A DNA stretch of 64,000 bases from Gammaproteobacteria bacterium (lineage in GTDB: Bacteria; Pseudomonadota; Gammaproteobacteria; HK1): NCBI GenBank assembly GCA_021773795.1, contig JAJFJT010000015.1:1-64000 (forward strand), read 5' to 3'. The position numbers and the translations under genes were made by a program. The notes under the pieces are model-generated. The model ran no database searches and was not told the DNA's origin. It worked only from the letters and a program-made list of their open reading frames with translations. Shown here piece by piece: positions 8,657 through 17,762 of this stretch (the stretch's first letter is position 1; each line of letters opens with the position of its first letter).

Positions 8657-10593
8657 CCTGTTTGCTCCATAGCCTCATCTCCATCCAGAGTTGCAAAAAA
8701 ATCGATGACGACTCTGAGATCACGGGTTCGCGGCATGGGGGGCAGACTATTCAGAAAGGCACGGCCGTAGGATTTGCCGAGCAGGCGCGGGTCACACAGC
8801 ATCAACACGCCGTGATCTTCCCAGTCGCGAATTAGCCGTCCAGCGCCTTGTTTGAGCGCGATCACCGCCTGTGGTAATTGATATTCCATAAAGGGAGATC
8901 GACCTTGCTGCTGAATGCGTGCCAGGCGAGCCCGCAACAGTGGATCATCCGGCACCGCGAAGGGCAATTTATCGATAATCACGCAGGATAGTGCCTCTCC
9001 CCGTACATCCACCCCCTGCCAAAAGCTGGAGGTTCCCAGCAAGATACAGTTGCCCTCTTCACGAAAGCGCTCCAGCAATTCTGTTCGCGGTGCACTGCCC
9101 TGCACAAGTAATGGAAAAGGCAAACTAGCGCGCAGGTGCTCGGCCACCGCATCGAGGACCCGGTAACTGGTGAACAGGAAGAAGGCCCGGCCACGACTGG
9201 CCCGCAGTACCGGCACGGCTGCATCCACCAGTGCTTGTGGATAACCTGGCGATGCAGGCGCAGGCATGTCTTCAGGCAGATAACAAAGAGTCTGATTGGC
9301 AAAGTCGAAAGGACTCCCCCAACAAGCCTCGGAATAATCTTGCAGCCCGAGGCGCGAAACGAAATGCTCGAAATGCCCACCCACAGCCAGGGTGGCAGAG
9401 GTAAAAATCCACGCGCAGTGCTGAGCGGCGATATGTCCAGAGAAGCTGTCGGCTACATCCAACGGGGCTTGGTGCAAGCTAAAACCACGCGGACGTAGTT
9501 CTACCCAGCGTACCCGTTCAGCACATTCTTCCTCCCATAAAAGCCGCCAGTTCCCCAGCAAGCCCGTGGCACGTCGGTGACATTGGGCCAGTTCACGCCC
9601 ACGCTCAGCCAAAATCTTTAGTAGGGCGACTATTTCTTCCAGAATCTCCCCCAACACCTGCAGCGAGGCGGCTATCGCTGGTGGTGAAACAAACTCCTCC
9701 CACTCAAGTCGACTCCGGTTGATATGCCCCGCTGAGCGGAGTGCACTAACCGCCTTTTTCATACGCCCCAGGGCAACGGGCAAATCGGGCATATCCCCCG
9801 CCTCCCGGGCATAAGCATCGGCAAGGTCGTGGAGTAATTCTGTCAGTTGACCACTGCCAAGGCTAAAGCCAAAAAACTGGGTGGCGATATCCGGCAGCAC
9901 ATGGGCTTCATCGAAAATCACCGCCTCGGCACTGGGTAGCAGTTCTCCAAAGCCCTCTTCTCGCAGCGCCAGATCGGCAAAAAACAGGTGATGATTAATC
10001 ACTACCACGTCGGCCTCAATGGCCTCCTTGCGCGCCTGCAGCACATGACATTGATCAATTAGCGGGCAATCACCACCGAGGCAGTTTTCCACCGTGGAGG
10101 TCACCTGCCGCCATATCGGGTCCTCTTCCGAGACTCCCGAAAGCTCTGCGATATCGCCACGCCGGGTGAGCGCGGCCCAGTTCTCGATACGGGCCAGTTT
10201 GTCGCCCTCTCCCTTGTTTCCGAGCGCCAACTCCTGGGTAGCAGTACCGAGACGAAAGCTGCAGAGATAATTGGCGCGTCCCTTGAGCAGGGCAATGCGA
10301 CAACCACCACCCAGTGCATCACGCATGAGGGGAAGATCGCGGCTATATAATTGTTCCTGAAGGTTTTTAGTGCCCGTGGAGACCAGGACTTTCTTACCCG
10401 AGGCAATGGCCGGGGCCAGGTAGGCATAGGTTTTGCCAATGCCGGTGCCCGCCTCGCAAACCAGCACGCCGGCCTCTGCCAAGGTGGCTTCCACCGCCGT
10501 GGCCATTTCCTGCTGCGGGAGGCGGGGACGAAACCCCGGGATTAATGGCCCGAGAGGACCATCCTCGCCGAGGACTTCCGCTGCATTCAACAT
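8653..10593 (-). CDS. yoaA: ATP-dependent DNA helicase, DinG/YoaA (XPD-like) family
   Basis: 646 aa superfamily 2 helicase with an iron-sulfur cluster domain. Walker A is EAGTGIGKTYAYL near residue 47, the Walker B box is VIFDEAHVLPD, and the C-terminal helicase motif GSFWQGVDV-like (TSSFWQGVDVRGE) and QGAGRLIR motifs are present. Four cysteines (ANYLCSF, then NCLGGDCPLIDQC) fit the 4Fe-4S site. The length and early start (MLNAAEVLGEDGPLGPLIPGFRPR) match YoaA better than DinG. YoaA acts in replication-gap repair with the chi subunit of DNA polymerase III (known in E. coli). It is coupled to tsaB. Confidence 0.93.
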   Translation of the reverse strand: MLNAAEVLGEDGPLGPLIPGFRPRLPQQEMATAVEATLAEAGVLVCEAGTGIGKTYAYLAPAIASGKKVLVSTGTKNLQEQLYSRDLPLMRDALGGGCRIALLKGRANYLCSFRLGTATQELALGNKGEGDKLARIENWAALTRRGDIAELSGVSEEDPIWRQVTSTVENCLGGDCPLIDQCHVLQARKEAIEADVVVINHHLFFADLALREEGFGELLPSAEAVIFDEAHVLPDIATQFFGFSLGSGQLTELLHDLADAYAREAGDMPDLPVALGRMKKAVSALRSAGHINRSRLEWEEFVSPPAIAASLQVLGEILEEIVALLKILAERGRELAQCHRRATGLLGNWRLLWEEECAERVRWVELRPRGFSLHQAPLDVADSFSGHIAAQHCAWIFTSATLAVGGHFEHFVSRLGLQDYSEACWGSPFDFANQTLCYLPEDMPAPASPGYPQALVDAAVPVLRASRGRAFFLFTSYRVLDAVAEHLRASLPFPLLVQGSAPRTELLERFREEGNCILLGTSSFWQGVDVRGEALSCVIIDKLPFAVPDDPLLRARLARIQQQGRSPFMEYQLPQAVIALKQGAGRLIRDWEDHGVLMLCDPRLLGKSYGRAFLNSLPPMPRTRDLRVVIDFFATLDGDEAMEQTG

Positions 10594-10616
10594 AGGGAAA
10601 CTAACCGTACGAAAGT

Positions 10617-11123
10617 TCAGGATGAGACCTGATTATCCCAATAATCGTCATCTTCCACCCCACCTTCACGGGTCCAGACGAGACGACCGATAATCTTGAA
10701 TTTGGCCACCGACATGACACCACGACTTGCCCGACTGCTTGGGCCATCGCCTTCCAGGGCGTCAAGGATCTCTTCGCGGTCCGCCTCGTAGATCTCAAAG
10801 GGCTCAAACTCTTCATCCATGAGCACCAGCACCACATCATCCCATTGCTGTTGCAGCTTGAGTTGGCCAATACGATAGGCACCGCTCTTTTCATTGAAAA
10901 TCGCCCGCCCCTTGACCTGCACCCGGCGCCCCTCCCGAGCCCCGCGACCGATGGCATCACAACCACCCTCAGGCTGTTTCAATAGCTCGAGATCCAGCAG
11001 TCGCGCAGCGTCATAACGTGCGATCTCACCACTGATAGCCAGTGGCTTGCCGGTTGCCTTACGGTATTCCGAGGCCAAGCGCCGCGTCTCGGACATAAGT
11101 TTATCTATGGAATAAAGGGCCAC
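10617..11123 (-). CDS. uncharacterised conserved protein, possible PD-(D/E)xK-like nuclease fold
   Basis: 168 aa, not recognised with certainty. The first 45 residues are helical (MALYSIDKLMSETRRLASEY, then ISGEIARYDAARLLDL); then comes GGCDAIGRGAREGRRVQVKGRAIF, where Asp56 followed by Gln69-x-Lys71 and an earlier Glu33 resembles the active-site layout of PD-(D/E)xK nucleases. The C-terminal 40 residues are acidic with an aromatic end. It lies 10 bases after ygfX and 23 bases before yoaA, so it is in the same transcript as a repair helicase. The nuclease idea is inference from motif spacing only. Confidence 0.8.
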   Translation of the reverse strand: MALYSIDKLMSETRRLASEYRKATGKPLAISGEIARYDAARLLDLELLKQPEGGCDAIGRGAREGRRVQVKGRAIFNEKSGAYRIGQLKLQQQWDDVVLVLMDEEFEPFEIYEADREEILDALEGDGPSSRASRGVMSVAKFKIIGRLVWTREGGVEDDDYWDNQVSS

Positions 11124-11132
11124 AGGAAAGCA

Positions 11133-11612
11133 TTATGTGGGCTGCTCCGAGCCTTGTACACCCGTTTTAAGACCGCCCGTCCGTACCACCACACGCAAGC
11201 GCCGCATCTCGTCCCGTGCGAACATATCAGGCAATAGCAGCAACCGCCGCCTCCCACCCCCTACGAGGCGAAAATGTAGCACCACGAGCAAGGGGTGCAG
11301 ATAGCTGCCAGGGAGCAGCTCCACCGGCTGTTGTTGCTGTTTTCCCGAGGCCAGCCACCATTGCCCATCGGCACTGCAACCCAGCATCGTTACGCTATCG
11401 GAATTCCCACTTTGACGGTACTGCAGGGCCTCGTGGCCAAGGCTGATGGCTAGCAATCCTCCACCAACCCCGAGCATCCAACCCGCAAGCCCACTCAACA
11501 TCAGGCAAATAAAAGCACCAATATGGGCAAACAGCAGGAAGCCCACCCGCATGCGCGAAGGCTGGATTGAAATCCGTAGCGGTACGCTTGCGCCGTGCGG
11601 GTGGGTTATCAT
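11133..11612 (-). CDS. ygfX: YgfX (CptA)-like membrane protein
   Basis: 159 aa. A basic N-terminus (PLRISIQPSRMRVGF) is followed by two closely spaced membrane helices at about 25-60 and a soluble C-terminal part with a beta-rich LLPGSYLHPLLVVLHFRL segment; this is the YgfX pattern. In enterobacteria ygfX is paired with sdhE (ygfY) and the pair has been described as a toxin-antitoxin or as SdhE-related factors. Here sdhE is 3.7 kb away, downstream of sdhB, while ygfX is divergent from the sdh operon. It heads the ygfX, unknown gene, yoaA, tsaB run. Confidence 0.7.
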   Translation of the reverse strand: MITHPHGASVPLRISIQPSRMRVGFLLFAHIGAFICLMLSGLAGWMLGVGGGLLAISLGHEALQYRQSGNSDSVTMLGCSADGQWWLASGKQQQQPVELLPGSYLHPLLVVLHFRLVGGGRRRLLLLPDMFARDEMRRLRVVVRTGGLKTGVQGSEQPT

Positions 11613-11745
11613 CGCGGCCTATAGTTCACTGCAAGGAACAGGCATTGTATCCGGAGAAGCCAGCAGCACCCGATTACCCGGGTAAGCTTCACATCGTTAG
11701 CGGACTGGCCTAAGATTTCCGGCAGGTTCCGAGAATGGATTCTTC

Positions 11746-11910
11746 ATGAAAGAAAAACAAAAAGGGTTCCCTGACCCTAAAATACTCCCTCCTAACAAAA
11801 CGAAGCCAGTCAGGGATACCCTGACCAAACCAGAAGTCGGTGGCCCGGATGGCCCGGATCCCACCCGTTACGGGGACTGGGAGCGCCGCGGCAGATGTAT
11901 CGATTTCTGA
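11746..11910 (+). CDS. SdhAF4-like succinate dehydrogenase assembly factor (DUF1674)
   Basis: 54-residue protein, below usual ORF cut-offs. The C-terminal half contains GGPDGPDPTRYGDWERRG and ends GRCIDF, the hallmark of DUF1674/SdhAF4 (Sdh8 in yeast), which binds flavinylated SdhA and promotes its assembly with SdhB. The N-terminal half is Lys/Pro-rich and probably disordered. It ends 28 bases before sdhC, which has its own AAGGAA ribosome site, so it is the first gene of the sdh operon. Its own ribosome site is weak (GGA seven bases before ATG). The context with sdhE at the other end of the operon supports an assembly role. Confidence 0.85.
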   Translation: MKEKQKGFPDPKILPPNKTKPVRDTLTKPEVGGPDGPDPTRYGDWERRGRCIDF

Positions 11911-11938
11911 GACAGCAGAAGTTCGCAAGGAATTAGCT

Positions 11939-12346
11939 ATGACGACTCGAGAACGACCCCTTTCTCCGCATCTGGAGCTCTACGTCATTCAAAAGCCCCA
12001 GTTCACTATGGCGCTGTCCATGACGCACCGTATAACCGGGGTGCTGCTGTTTTTCGGCCTCATTATCATCGCCTGGTGGTTGCTGGCGGTTGTGGCGGGT
12101 CCCGAGGCCTACGCAACAGCACAGCAAGTACTCGGTTCGTGGTTCGGCCGTCTGGTGTTACTCGGTTGGTCCTTTTGTCTCTTTTATCACCTTTGTAATG
12201 GCATCCGGCATCTGGTTTGGGATACGGGTCGTGGTATGGAAACACAGCAGATTACGCGCTCTGGTATTGCCATGCTCGGGATCTCTATTGGCCTCACCCT
12301 GCTGACTTGGATCCTTGCCTATGCCAGCCGTGGAGGCCCGACATGA
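11939..12346 (+). CDS. sdhC: succinate dehydrogenase, cytochrome b556 subunit
   Basis: Membrane anchor of complex II that binds heme b and the quinone. 135 aa from the ATG at 11939, preceded by AAGGAA. A longer in-frame start at 11840 would overlap the SdhAF4 gene and is rejected. It begins with RPLSPHLELY, then SMTHRITGVLL at the start of TM1; TM2 carries FYHLCNGIRHLVWD with the axial heme His, and TM3 closes the protein. The stop overlaps the sdhD start as ATGA. Confidence 0.96.
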   Translation: MTTRERPLSPHLELYVIQKPQFTMALSMTHRITGVLLFFGLIIIAWWLLAVVAGPEAYATAQQVLGSWFGRLVLLGWSFCLFYHLCNGIRHLVWDTGRGMETQQITRSGIAMLGISIGLTLLTWILAYASRGGPT

Positions 12347-12723
12347 ACCTGCGCACACCACTATCGATAATTCGCGGTCGCGGCACCGCACACAATGGTG
12401 TCCATCACTGGTTCTCGCTGCGCCTGAGCGCCATCGCCCTGATTCCGCTGAGTATTTGGCTGATGGTCTCTCTCATCTGCGTCTCCACCGCCGACCACGC
12501 TACTGCGGTTGCGTGGCTGGCATCGCCGACAGGCGCCCTGTTTGCTGTACTGTTTATCATTGCCGCGACCTTCCACGGACAAATGGGGTTGCAAGAGGTG
12601 GTGGTGGATTATGTCCACAATGAGAGCTGCAAACTGGGCGCTCTGATCCTCATCAAACTTTCTGCCTTTGCCCTCGCCACCCTCTGTATTCTGGTGATAG
12701 TCCGTATGTCCCTTGGAGCCTAG
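12343..12723 (+). CDS. sdhD: succinate dehydrogenase, hydrophobic membrane anchor subunit
   Basis: 126 aa from the ATG at 12343, overlapping sdhC by four bases. Three membrane helices are visible (about 22-45, 58-78 and 95-120). HNGVHHWFSLRLSAIAL and HGQMGLQEVVVDYVH match the family; the His before GQMG is the usual second heme ligand, and the Tyr in DYVH lies at the quinone site. It ends in TAG immediately followed by the sdhA ATG with no spacer. Confidence 0.94.
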   Translation: MNLRTPLSIIRGRGTAHNGVHHWFSLRLSAIALIPLSIWLMVSLICVSTADHATAVAWLASPTGALFAVLFIIAATFHGQMGLQEVVVDYVHNESCKLGALILIKLSAFALATLCILVIVRMSLGA

Positions 12724-14520
12724 ATGACGAATAACACCACCGCTACGATCACGGAGCATACCTACGATGTCATCGTAGTCGGGGCCGGGGGCGCCGGCCT
12801 GCGCGCCACCCTGGGAATGGCATCCCGTGGCCTTTCCACTGCCTGCATTAGCAAGGTCTTTCCTACCCGCAGCCACACGGTGGCGGCCCAGGGAGGCATG
12901 AGTGCGGCACTCGGTAATATGGGTGAGGATGACTGGCGCTGGCACATGTACGACACCGTTAAGGGCTCGGACTGGCTGGGGGATCAGGATGCTATCGAAT
13001 ACATGTGCCGCGAGGCTGCCGACGCGGTGATCGAGTTGGAACACTACGGTGTGCCCTTCTCGCGCACCGAGGAAGGCAAGATCTATCAGCGCCCCTTCGG
13101 AGGCATGACCACTCATTTTGGTGAAGGTCAGGCCCAGCGCACCTGTGCCGCGGCAGACCGGACTGGCCACGCCATTCTTCATACACTCTATCAGCAAAGC
13201 CTCAAACACCAGGCGGAATTCTTTATTGAATACTTCGCCATCGATCTCATCATGGACGACGATGGCAACTGCTGCGGCGTGCTGGCCTGGAATCTGGACG
13301 ATGGTTCGCTGCATCGTTTTCGAGCACACTCAGTGGTGCTCGCTACCGGCGGCTATGGGCGGACCTTTTTCTCCTGCACCTCCGCGCATACCTGTACCGG
13401 TGATGGGAATGCCATGGTGTTGCGAGCCGGCCTGCCGCTTCAGGACATGGAGTTCATCCAGTTCCACCCCACGGGGATTTATGGCTCTGGCTGTCTGATC
13501 ACCGAAGGTGTGCGGGGTGAGGGTGGATATCTCACCAATGCGAAAGGTGAACGCTTTATGGAGCGCTACGCCCCCCACGCCAAGGATCTCGCCTCACGGG
13601 ACGTGGTCAGCCGTGCCATGACCATCGAGATCCGTGAAGGCAACGGCGTCGGCAAAGATAATGATCACATCTTCCTGCACCTGGAACACTTGGGCGCCGA
13701 GGTAATTCAGGAACGCCTGCCCGGCATTTCAGAAACCGCCAAGATTTTTGCTGGCGTGGATACCACCAAGGAGCCTATTCCGGTGTTGCCCACGGTGCAT
13801 TACAACATGGGAGGCATCCCCACCAACTATCATGGCGAGGTGGTCACCCTCAAAGACGGCGAGCCAGATCACGTAGTGCCAGGACTCATGGCTATCGGCG
13901 AATGTGCCTGTGTCTCAGTACATGGAGCCAATCGCCTGGGTTCCAATTCACTGCTCGACATCGTTGTTTTTGGCCGTGCAGCCGCAGAACGTGCAGCGCA
14001 GACCATCAAGGCTGGCAGCCGACTCAGAGCCTATCCCATGGCGGCAGAGGAGCGCACCATTGCACGCCTGGAACGCCTGCGTAATGCCAATGGCAACACC
14101 CCCACGGCAGACATCCGCCTGGATATGCAAAGGACCATGCAGGCCCATGCGGCGGTCTTTCGCACCGGAGAGAGCCTGGATGAAGGGGTGAAATTGATCA
14201 ATCAGGTGCGGCGCTCCTTTGCTGACGTTGGCATCCAGGATCGTTCCATGATCTGGAACACCGATCTGGTGGAAACCCTGGAGCTGGATAACCTGCTGGT
14301 GCAAGCGGTGGTGTGCATGCAGGCGGCACAAAATCGCACCGAGAGCCGCGGTGGGCATGCCCGCGAGGATTATCCGGATCGCGATGACGATAACTGGATG
14401 AAGCACACCCTCACCTGGATTGATGAGCAGGACACGGTGCGCATCGATTATCGGCCGGTGCACCTTTACACCCTCACTGATGATGTTGAGTTTTTCCCGC
14501 CAAAACCGCGGGTATACTGA
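12724..14520 (+). CDS. sdhA: succinate dehydrogenase flavoprotein subunit
   Basis: 598 aa, standard length. The dinucleotide-binding motif [10 protein letters not shown] is at 19-28, and the covalent FAD-attachment His is His51 in [10 protein letters not shown]. Active-site regions are intact: [20 protein letters not shown], the HPTGIYGSG segment and the RLGSNSLLD segment. It oxidises succinate to fumarate on the cytoplasmic face of complex II. Flavinylation is expected to need SdhE, encoded downstream, and SdhAF4, encoded at the operon head. Confidence 0.98.
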   Translation: MTNNTTATITEHTYDVIVVGAGGAGLRATLGMASRGLSTACISKVFPTRSHTVAAQGGMSAALGNMGEDDWRWHMYDTVKGSDWLGDQDAIEYMCREAADAVIELEHYGVPFSRTEEGKIYQRPFGGMTTHFGEGQAQRTCAAADRTGHAILHTLYQQSLKHQAEFFIEYFAIDLIMDDDGNCCGVLAWNLDDGSLHRFRAHSVVLATGGYGRTFFSCTSAHTCTGDGNAMVLRAGLPLQDMEFIQFHPTGIYGSGCLITEGVRGEGGYLTNAKGERFMERYAPHAKDLASRDVVSRAMTIEIREGNGVGKDNDHIFLHLEHLGAEVIQERLPGISETAKIFAGVDTTKEPIPVLPTVHYNMGGIPTNYHGEVVTLKDGEPDHVVPGLMAIGECACVSVHGANRLGSNSLLDIVVFGRAAAERAAQTIKAGSRLRAYPMAAEERTIARLERLRNANGNTPTADIRLDMQRTMQAHAAVFRTGESLDEGVKLINQVRRSFADVGIQDRSMIWNTDLVETLELDNLLVQAVVCMQAAQNRTESRGGHAREDYPDRDDDNWMKHTLTWIDEQDTVRIDYRPVHLYTLTDDVEFFPPKPRVY

Positions 14521-14553
14521 GTTTTCAAGGGCTCGGGACAAGGAACCTAATCC

Positions 14554-15336
14554 ATGGCTGAATTTCGTCTTCCCCCCAACTCTGTCGTGCGCACCGGAAA
14601 ACACTATCCGGCAAAAGACGGTGCCACGCGCAGCAAGCGCTTCCAGATTTATCGCTGGGACCCGGACAGTGGCGAAAACCCACGCACGGACACCTTCGAC
14701 CTGGATCTGGATCATTGTGGGCCCATGGTGTTGGATGCCCTGATTAAGGTGAAGGACGAGGTGGATTCAAGCCTGACCTTCCGCCGCTCTTGCCGCGAAG
14801 GGGTCTGTGGCTCCTGCGCCATGAATATTGACGGCACCAACACCCTCGCCTGCACCAAAGCCATTGAAGACGTTGAGGGTGATGTACGTATTTACCCCCT
14901 GCCCCACAGTGCGGTGGTCAAGGATCTGGTCCCGGATCTTAATCAGTTCTACGCTCAATACGCGGCGATACAGCCCTGGATTAAAACCCAGACCCCACCC
15001 CCTCCGGATCGTGAGCACCTGCAATCCCCCGAGGATCGGAAAAAACTGGATGGCCTCTACGAGTGCATCCTCTGCGCTTGTTGCTCGACCAGTTGCCCCA
15101 GCTACTGGTGGAATCCAGAGCGATATCTAGGGCCAGCCGCTCTGCTCCAATCCTATCGCTGGATCGTGGACAGCCGGGATGAAGATACTGGCGAACGACT
15201 TGATTTTCTTGACGATGCTTTCCGCCTGTATCGGTGCCACACCATCCTCAACTGCACCCGTACCTGCCCGAAAAGCCTGAATCCCGGAAAGGCAATCTCA
15301 GAGATCCGCAAACTCCTGCTGAACCGAACAATCTGA
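14554..15336 (+). CDS. sdhB: succinate dehydrogenase iron-sulfur subunit
   Basis: 260 aa. The N-terminal ferredoxin domain has the 2Fe-2S cysteines in [12 protein letters not shown] and the following TLAC; the C-terminal domain has [18 protein letters not shown] and [18 protein letters not shown] for the 4Fe-4S and 3Fe-4S clusters. It passes electrons from FAD to the quinone. The gap from sdhA is 33 bases and contains a CAAGGAACC ribosome site; the gap to sdhE is five bases. Confidence 0.98.
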   Translation: MAEFRLPPNSVVRTGKHYPAKDGATRSKRFQIYRWDPDSGENPRTDTFDLDLDHCGPMVLDALIKVKDEVDSSLTFRRSCREGVCGSCAMNIDGTNTLACTKAIEDVEGDVRIYPLPHSAVVKDLVPDLNQFYAQYAAIQPWIKTQTPPPPDREHLQSPEDRKKLDGLYECILCACCSTSCPSYWWNPERYLGPAALLQSYRWIVDSRDEDTGERLDFLDDAFRLYRCHTILNCTRTCPKSLNPGKAISEIRKLLLNRTI

Positions 15337-15341
15337 CGCCC

Positions 15342-15611
15342 ATGACCTTGGCTACCACCTCCGCCGATACGCGGCGAGCAAAACTGCACTGGCGCTGTCG
15401 GCGTGGCATGCGTGAGCTGGATATCGTGCTGGAACACTTCCTGAGGGAAGACTTTGACGCCCTCTCCAAGACCGAACAGGCGGATTTTGAACGCCTGCTG
15501 GATCAAACGGATCCGGATCTTGTTCATTGGTTAACCGGCCAGAGCGAGGCACCGGATGCAGGCCTCACCCGACTCGTTAAACGTCTTTCACGGATTCTTT
15601 CCAGTGAATGA
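15342..15611 (+). CDS. sdhE: FAD assembly factor SdhE
   Basis: 89 aa from the ATG at 15342; an upstream in-frame start at 15234 lies inside sdhB and is rejected. The RGxxE motif needed for flavinylation is present as WRCRRGMRELDIVLEHF, and the remainder is the helical SdhE fold, slightly longer than E. coli SdhE (88). It promotes covalent attachment of FAD to SdhA. It follows sdhB by five bases, so enzyme and factor are made together. The extension before the motif (TLATTSADTRRAKLH) is probably flexible. Confidence 0.93.
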   Translation: MTLATTSADTRRAKLHWRCRRGMRELDIVLEHFLREDFDALSKTEQADFERLLDQTDPDLVHWLTGQSEAPDAGLTRLVKRLSRILSSE

Positions 15612-16617
15612 GGCATGGCAAGCTCTAGTTACAAAATCACGCTCAGCTGGAAACCATGAAGATCTGAGTGTCTCTTATCTTCAGAGGAGTGATCTACTCA
15701 CTGATCTCTCCCATCAGGGCCTGCTACGGATTTCCGGCAAAGACGCCGCAGGCTTTTTGCAGGGCCAAACCACCAGCGATATCGCCGCCCTCTCCGAAGG
15801 TCAGAGTCAGCTGAGTGCGCTCTGCTCGATCGCCGGAAAAACCCTCGCCATTTTGCGCATCCTGCGCTGGCACGAGCGCTTTTACCTTTGCTGCTTTCCC
15901 GAGGAATTAACCGCAGCAATTGAGCATCGTCTGCGGCCTTACATGCTGCGTGCTGATGTCTGTATAGAGGATTGCAGCAACGAATATGTCCAATTGGGAA
16001 TTTCCGGTCCCAGGATCGAACGTATCCTCGGCCTGACTCTTCCAGGCCCCCTGCCAAAGGTAGCGGGGAAATTCGTATCCCGTGACACCTCGCTCGTGAT
16101 TCGGTTACCGGGTTCCGTGCCACGCTATGCCCTTTGGGGTGAGAGCGCCACACTGATTCCACTATGGAAGATGCTTGCTGAACATCTTGAGATCACGAGT
16201 GGTAGCCGCTGGCGATTATTGGATATCCTCGCCGGCCTACCCTCAGTCGACCTGCAAACCACCGATAGTTTTGTGCCTCAAATGCTGAATCTGGGTACAC
16301 TGGAAGCCATCAGTTTCAGCAAGGGTTGTTATATGGGACAGGAGATCGTGGCGCGCACCCAGCATCTGGGAACAGTTAAGCGTCGCACTTATCTGGCGGA
16401 AGTTGGAGGCGCTCGGCTCCCGGCATCTGGAGAGTCCTTATATAGCGATAACGGGCGTAATGTGGGCCATATATTGAACGCGGAAAAAGTTTCCGATGAA
16501 CTGAACTTGATGCTCGCCGTCATCCAAACCGGGGCAGTGCAACAGGACGTTCATCTACAGGGGGCAGATGGAGCAAGTGTTGAATTTGAACCCCTGCCTT
16601 ACGCCCTGCCGGAATAA
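15556..16617 (+). CDS. ygfZ: YgfZ-family folate-binding Fe-S cluster protein
   Basis: 353 aa if started at the ATG at 15556, which lies inside sdhE and has GAGG seven bases upstream; a GTG at 15604 gives a shorter alternative. The family signature KGCYMGQEIVART is at about 260, and the start of the GcvT-like fold is LTDLSHQGLLRISGKDAAGFLQGQTT. YgfZ uses tetrahydrofolate and helps mature or repair certain Fe-S enzymes (known in E. coli). Its place after sdhB-sdhE suggests a link to complex II, which has three Fe-S clusters. It is the last gene before a hairpin at 16680-16715. Confidence 0.92.
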   Translation: MQASPDSLNVFHGFFPVNEAWQALVTKSRSAGNHEDLSVSYLQRSDLLTDLSHQGLLRISGKDAAGFLQGQTTSDIAALSEGQSQLSALCSIAGKTLAILRILRWHERFYLCCFPEELTAAIEHRLRPYMLRADVCIEDCSNEYVQLGISGPRIERILGLTLPGPLPKVAGKFVSRDTSLVIRLPGSVPRYALWGESATLIPLWKMLAEHLEITSGSRWRLLDILAGLPSVDLQTTDSFVPQMLNLGTLEAISFSKGCYMGQEIVARTQHLGTVKRRTYLAEVGGARLPASGESLYSDNGRNVGHILNAEKVSDELNLMLAVIQTGAVQQDVHLQGADGASVEFEPLPYALPE

Positions 16618-16679
16618 GCAATTATCTCAAAGATTAATCCGCCCCCAAACCCTGAACATCGTCAGGAACTCCCATAAAA

Positions 16680-16715
16680 AAACGGCACGCCGCAAATAAA
16701 CACGACGTGCCGTTT
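16680..16715 (-). terminator. rho-independent terminator of the first OmpA lipoprotein gene
   Basis: Stem AAACGGCACG / CGTGCCGTTT. Read on the minus strand it is followed by a run of seven T, as expected for termination after the lipoprotein gene at 16749. On the plus strand only three T follow, so it would be a weaker stop for the sdh operon. A second inverted repeat, GAGGC-tatct-GCCTC, lies at 16722-16737. The same two elements recur after the second OmpA gene. Confidence 0.85.
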
Positions 16716-16748
16716 GGATTCAGAGGCTATCTGCCTCCGTTATACCAC

Positions 16749-17552
16749 CTAGTTGGAAACGACGATGAACATCACCCGCCGATTCTTTTCACGTCCGGCC
16801 CGCGTGTGGTTGCTGGCAATCGGTCGGGTTTCACCCATGCCCGACACACTCATCCGTGAACGCGCGATGCCATTGGCCGCCATGTACTCGCGCACAGCTT
16901 CGGCCCGTTTAAGAGACAAGGTGCGGTTGTACGCATCTTCACCGGTAGCATCGGTGTGGCCAACCACGCGCACGTTGATGTTCGAGTGTTTCTTGAGCAG
17001 GCGAATTGCACTGGCATCCAGCAGAGCCTGAGAGAACCCGACTAACCGAGCGCTGTCAAACTCGAACTCAACCGCCTGTATAAGCAGGGCCTGGCTCACT
17101 TTAGAGCAACCCTTGGCGTCTACCTTGGAGCCAAACGGAGTCTTTGCACACTGGTCCATATTGTCCGCGACACCATCCAGGTCCTTGTCCAGCATGCAAC
17201 CGTACGCGTCTATGCTAGAACCAAACGGGGTATACGCACAGACGTCTTTATTGTCGGCAACACCATCTACATCCTTGTCGAACATACATCCAAATTTATC
17301 TATCTTCGAACCCTGCGGGGTATAGGCACATACGTCCTTACTGTCTGCCACGCCATCACCATCCTTGTCCGGCACACAGCCCCAGTCAGTAACCTTGGCG
17401 CCCTTCGGGCTATAGGCACACTCGTCCTTTGAATTCGGCACGCCATCACCATCATTGTCCGGTGCCGCCGGAGCACCCCCCCCCGAAGTCGCACAAGCAG
17501 ATATAAATAATGGCAGCATCACCACCGCAAAAATATTCAACATCAAACGCAT
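16749..17552 (-). CDS. OmpA-family lipoprotein with four thrombospondin type 3-like repeats
   Basis: 267 aa. The signal peptide ends in the lipobox FISAC with Cys20, so it is an outer-membrane lipoprotein candidate. Residues 30-149 are four exact 30-residue units of the form DKDGDGVADSKD-C-AYTPQGSKIDKFG-C, with Asp-rich calcium-binding-type loops and two Cys per unit. Residues 155-267 are an OmpA/MotB peptidoglycan-binding domain (VVGHTDATG, LSLKRAEAVREYM, REKNRRV). It is therefore predicted to tie the outer membrane to peptidoglycan through a rigid calcium-dependent spacer. It is a tandem paralogue of the next gene upstream. Confidence 0.9.
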   Translation of the reverse strand: MRLMLNIFAVVMLPLFISACATSGGGAPAAPDNDGDGVPNSKDECAYSPKGAKVTDWGCVPDKDGDGVADSKDVCAYTPQGSKIDKFGCMFDKDVDGVADNKDVCAYTPFGSSIDAYGCMLDKDLDGVADNMDQCAKTPFGSKVDAKGCSKVSQALLIQAVEFEFDSARLVGFSQALLDASAIRLLKKHSNINVRVVGHTDATGEDAYNRTLSLKRAEAVREYMAANGIARSRMSVSGMGETRPIASNHTRAGREKNRRVMFIVVSN

Positions 17553-17688
17553 GGTTTTTCTCCTTATAAATACACTTTATGGTCGCCCGCTAGAGTCTGC
17601 CTGACTTCAGCGCATAAGCGCAACTCCCGATTAAACGGCTAGTGGCTGAGCGGCGAGAAGCCTGTGCTTTCCCTCCACCAGGCCCCAC

Positions 17689-17727
17689 AAAAAAAATGGC
17701 ACGCTGCATACAAGTGCAACGTGCCAT
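17689..17727 (-). terminator. rho-independent terminator of the second OmpA lipoprotein gene
   Basis: Stem ATGGCACG (17696-17703) / CGTGCCAT (17720-17727); on the minus strand it is followed by eight T. The GAGGC-tatct-GCCTC repeat also lies between this and the stop codon. Sequence and spacing closely match the terminator after the neighbouring paralogue, so the gene and its terminator were duplicated together. Confidence 0.87.
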
Positions 17728-17762
17728 CCAGATTCAGAGGCTATCTGCCTCTGTTATATGAC

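Noticed and set aside
12361-13329. 322-codon open frame antisense to sdhD and sdhA
   Set aside because: The sense strand encodes perfectly conserved succinate dehydrogenase; the antisense frame has no family similarity and arises from codon bias.
13948-14715. 255-codon antisense frame over sdhA/sdhB
   Set aside because: Opposes well-conserved sequence, no ribosome site, no recognisable motif.
11133-15611. YgfX and SdhE as a toxin-antitoxin pair
   Set aside because: The two genes are 3.7 kb apart on opposite strands; SdhE has an intact flavinylation motif and sits in the sdh operon, so a toxin-antitoxin unit is not supported here.
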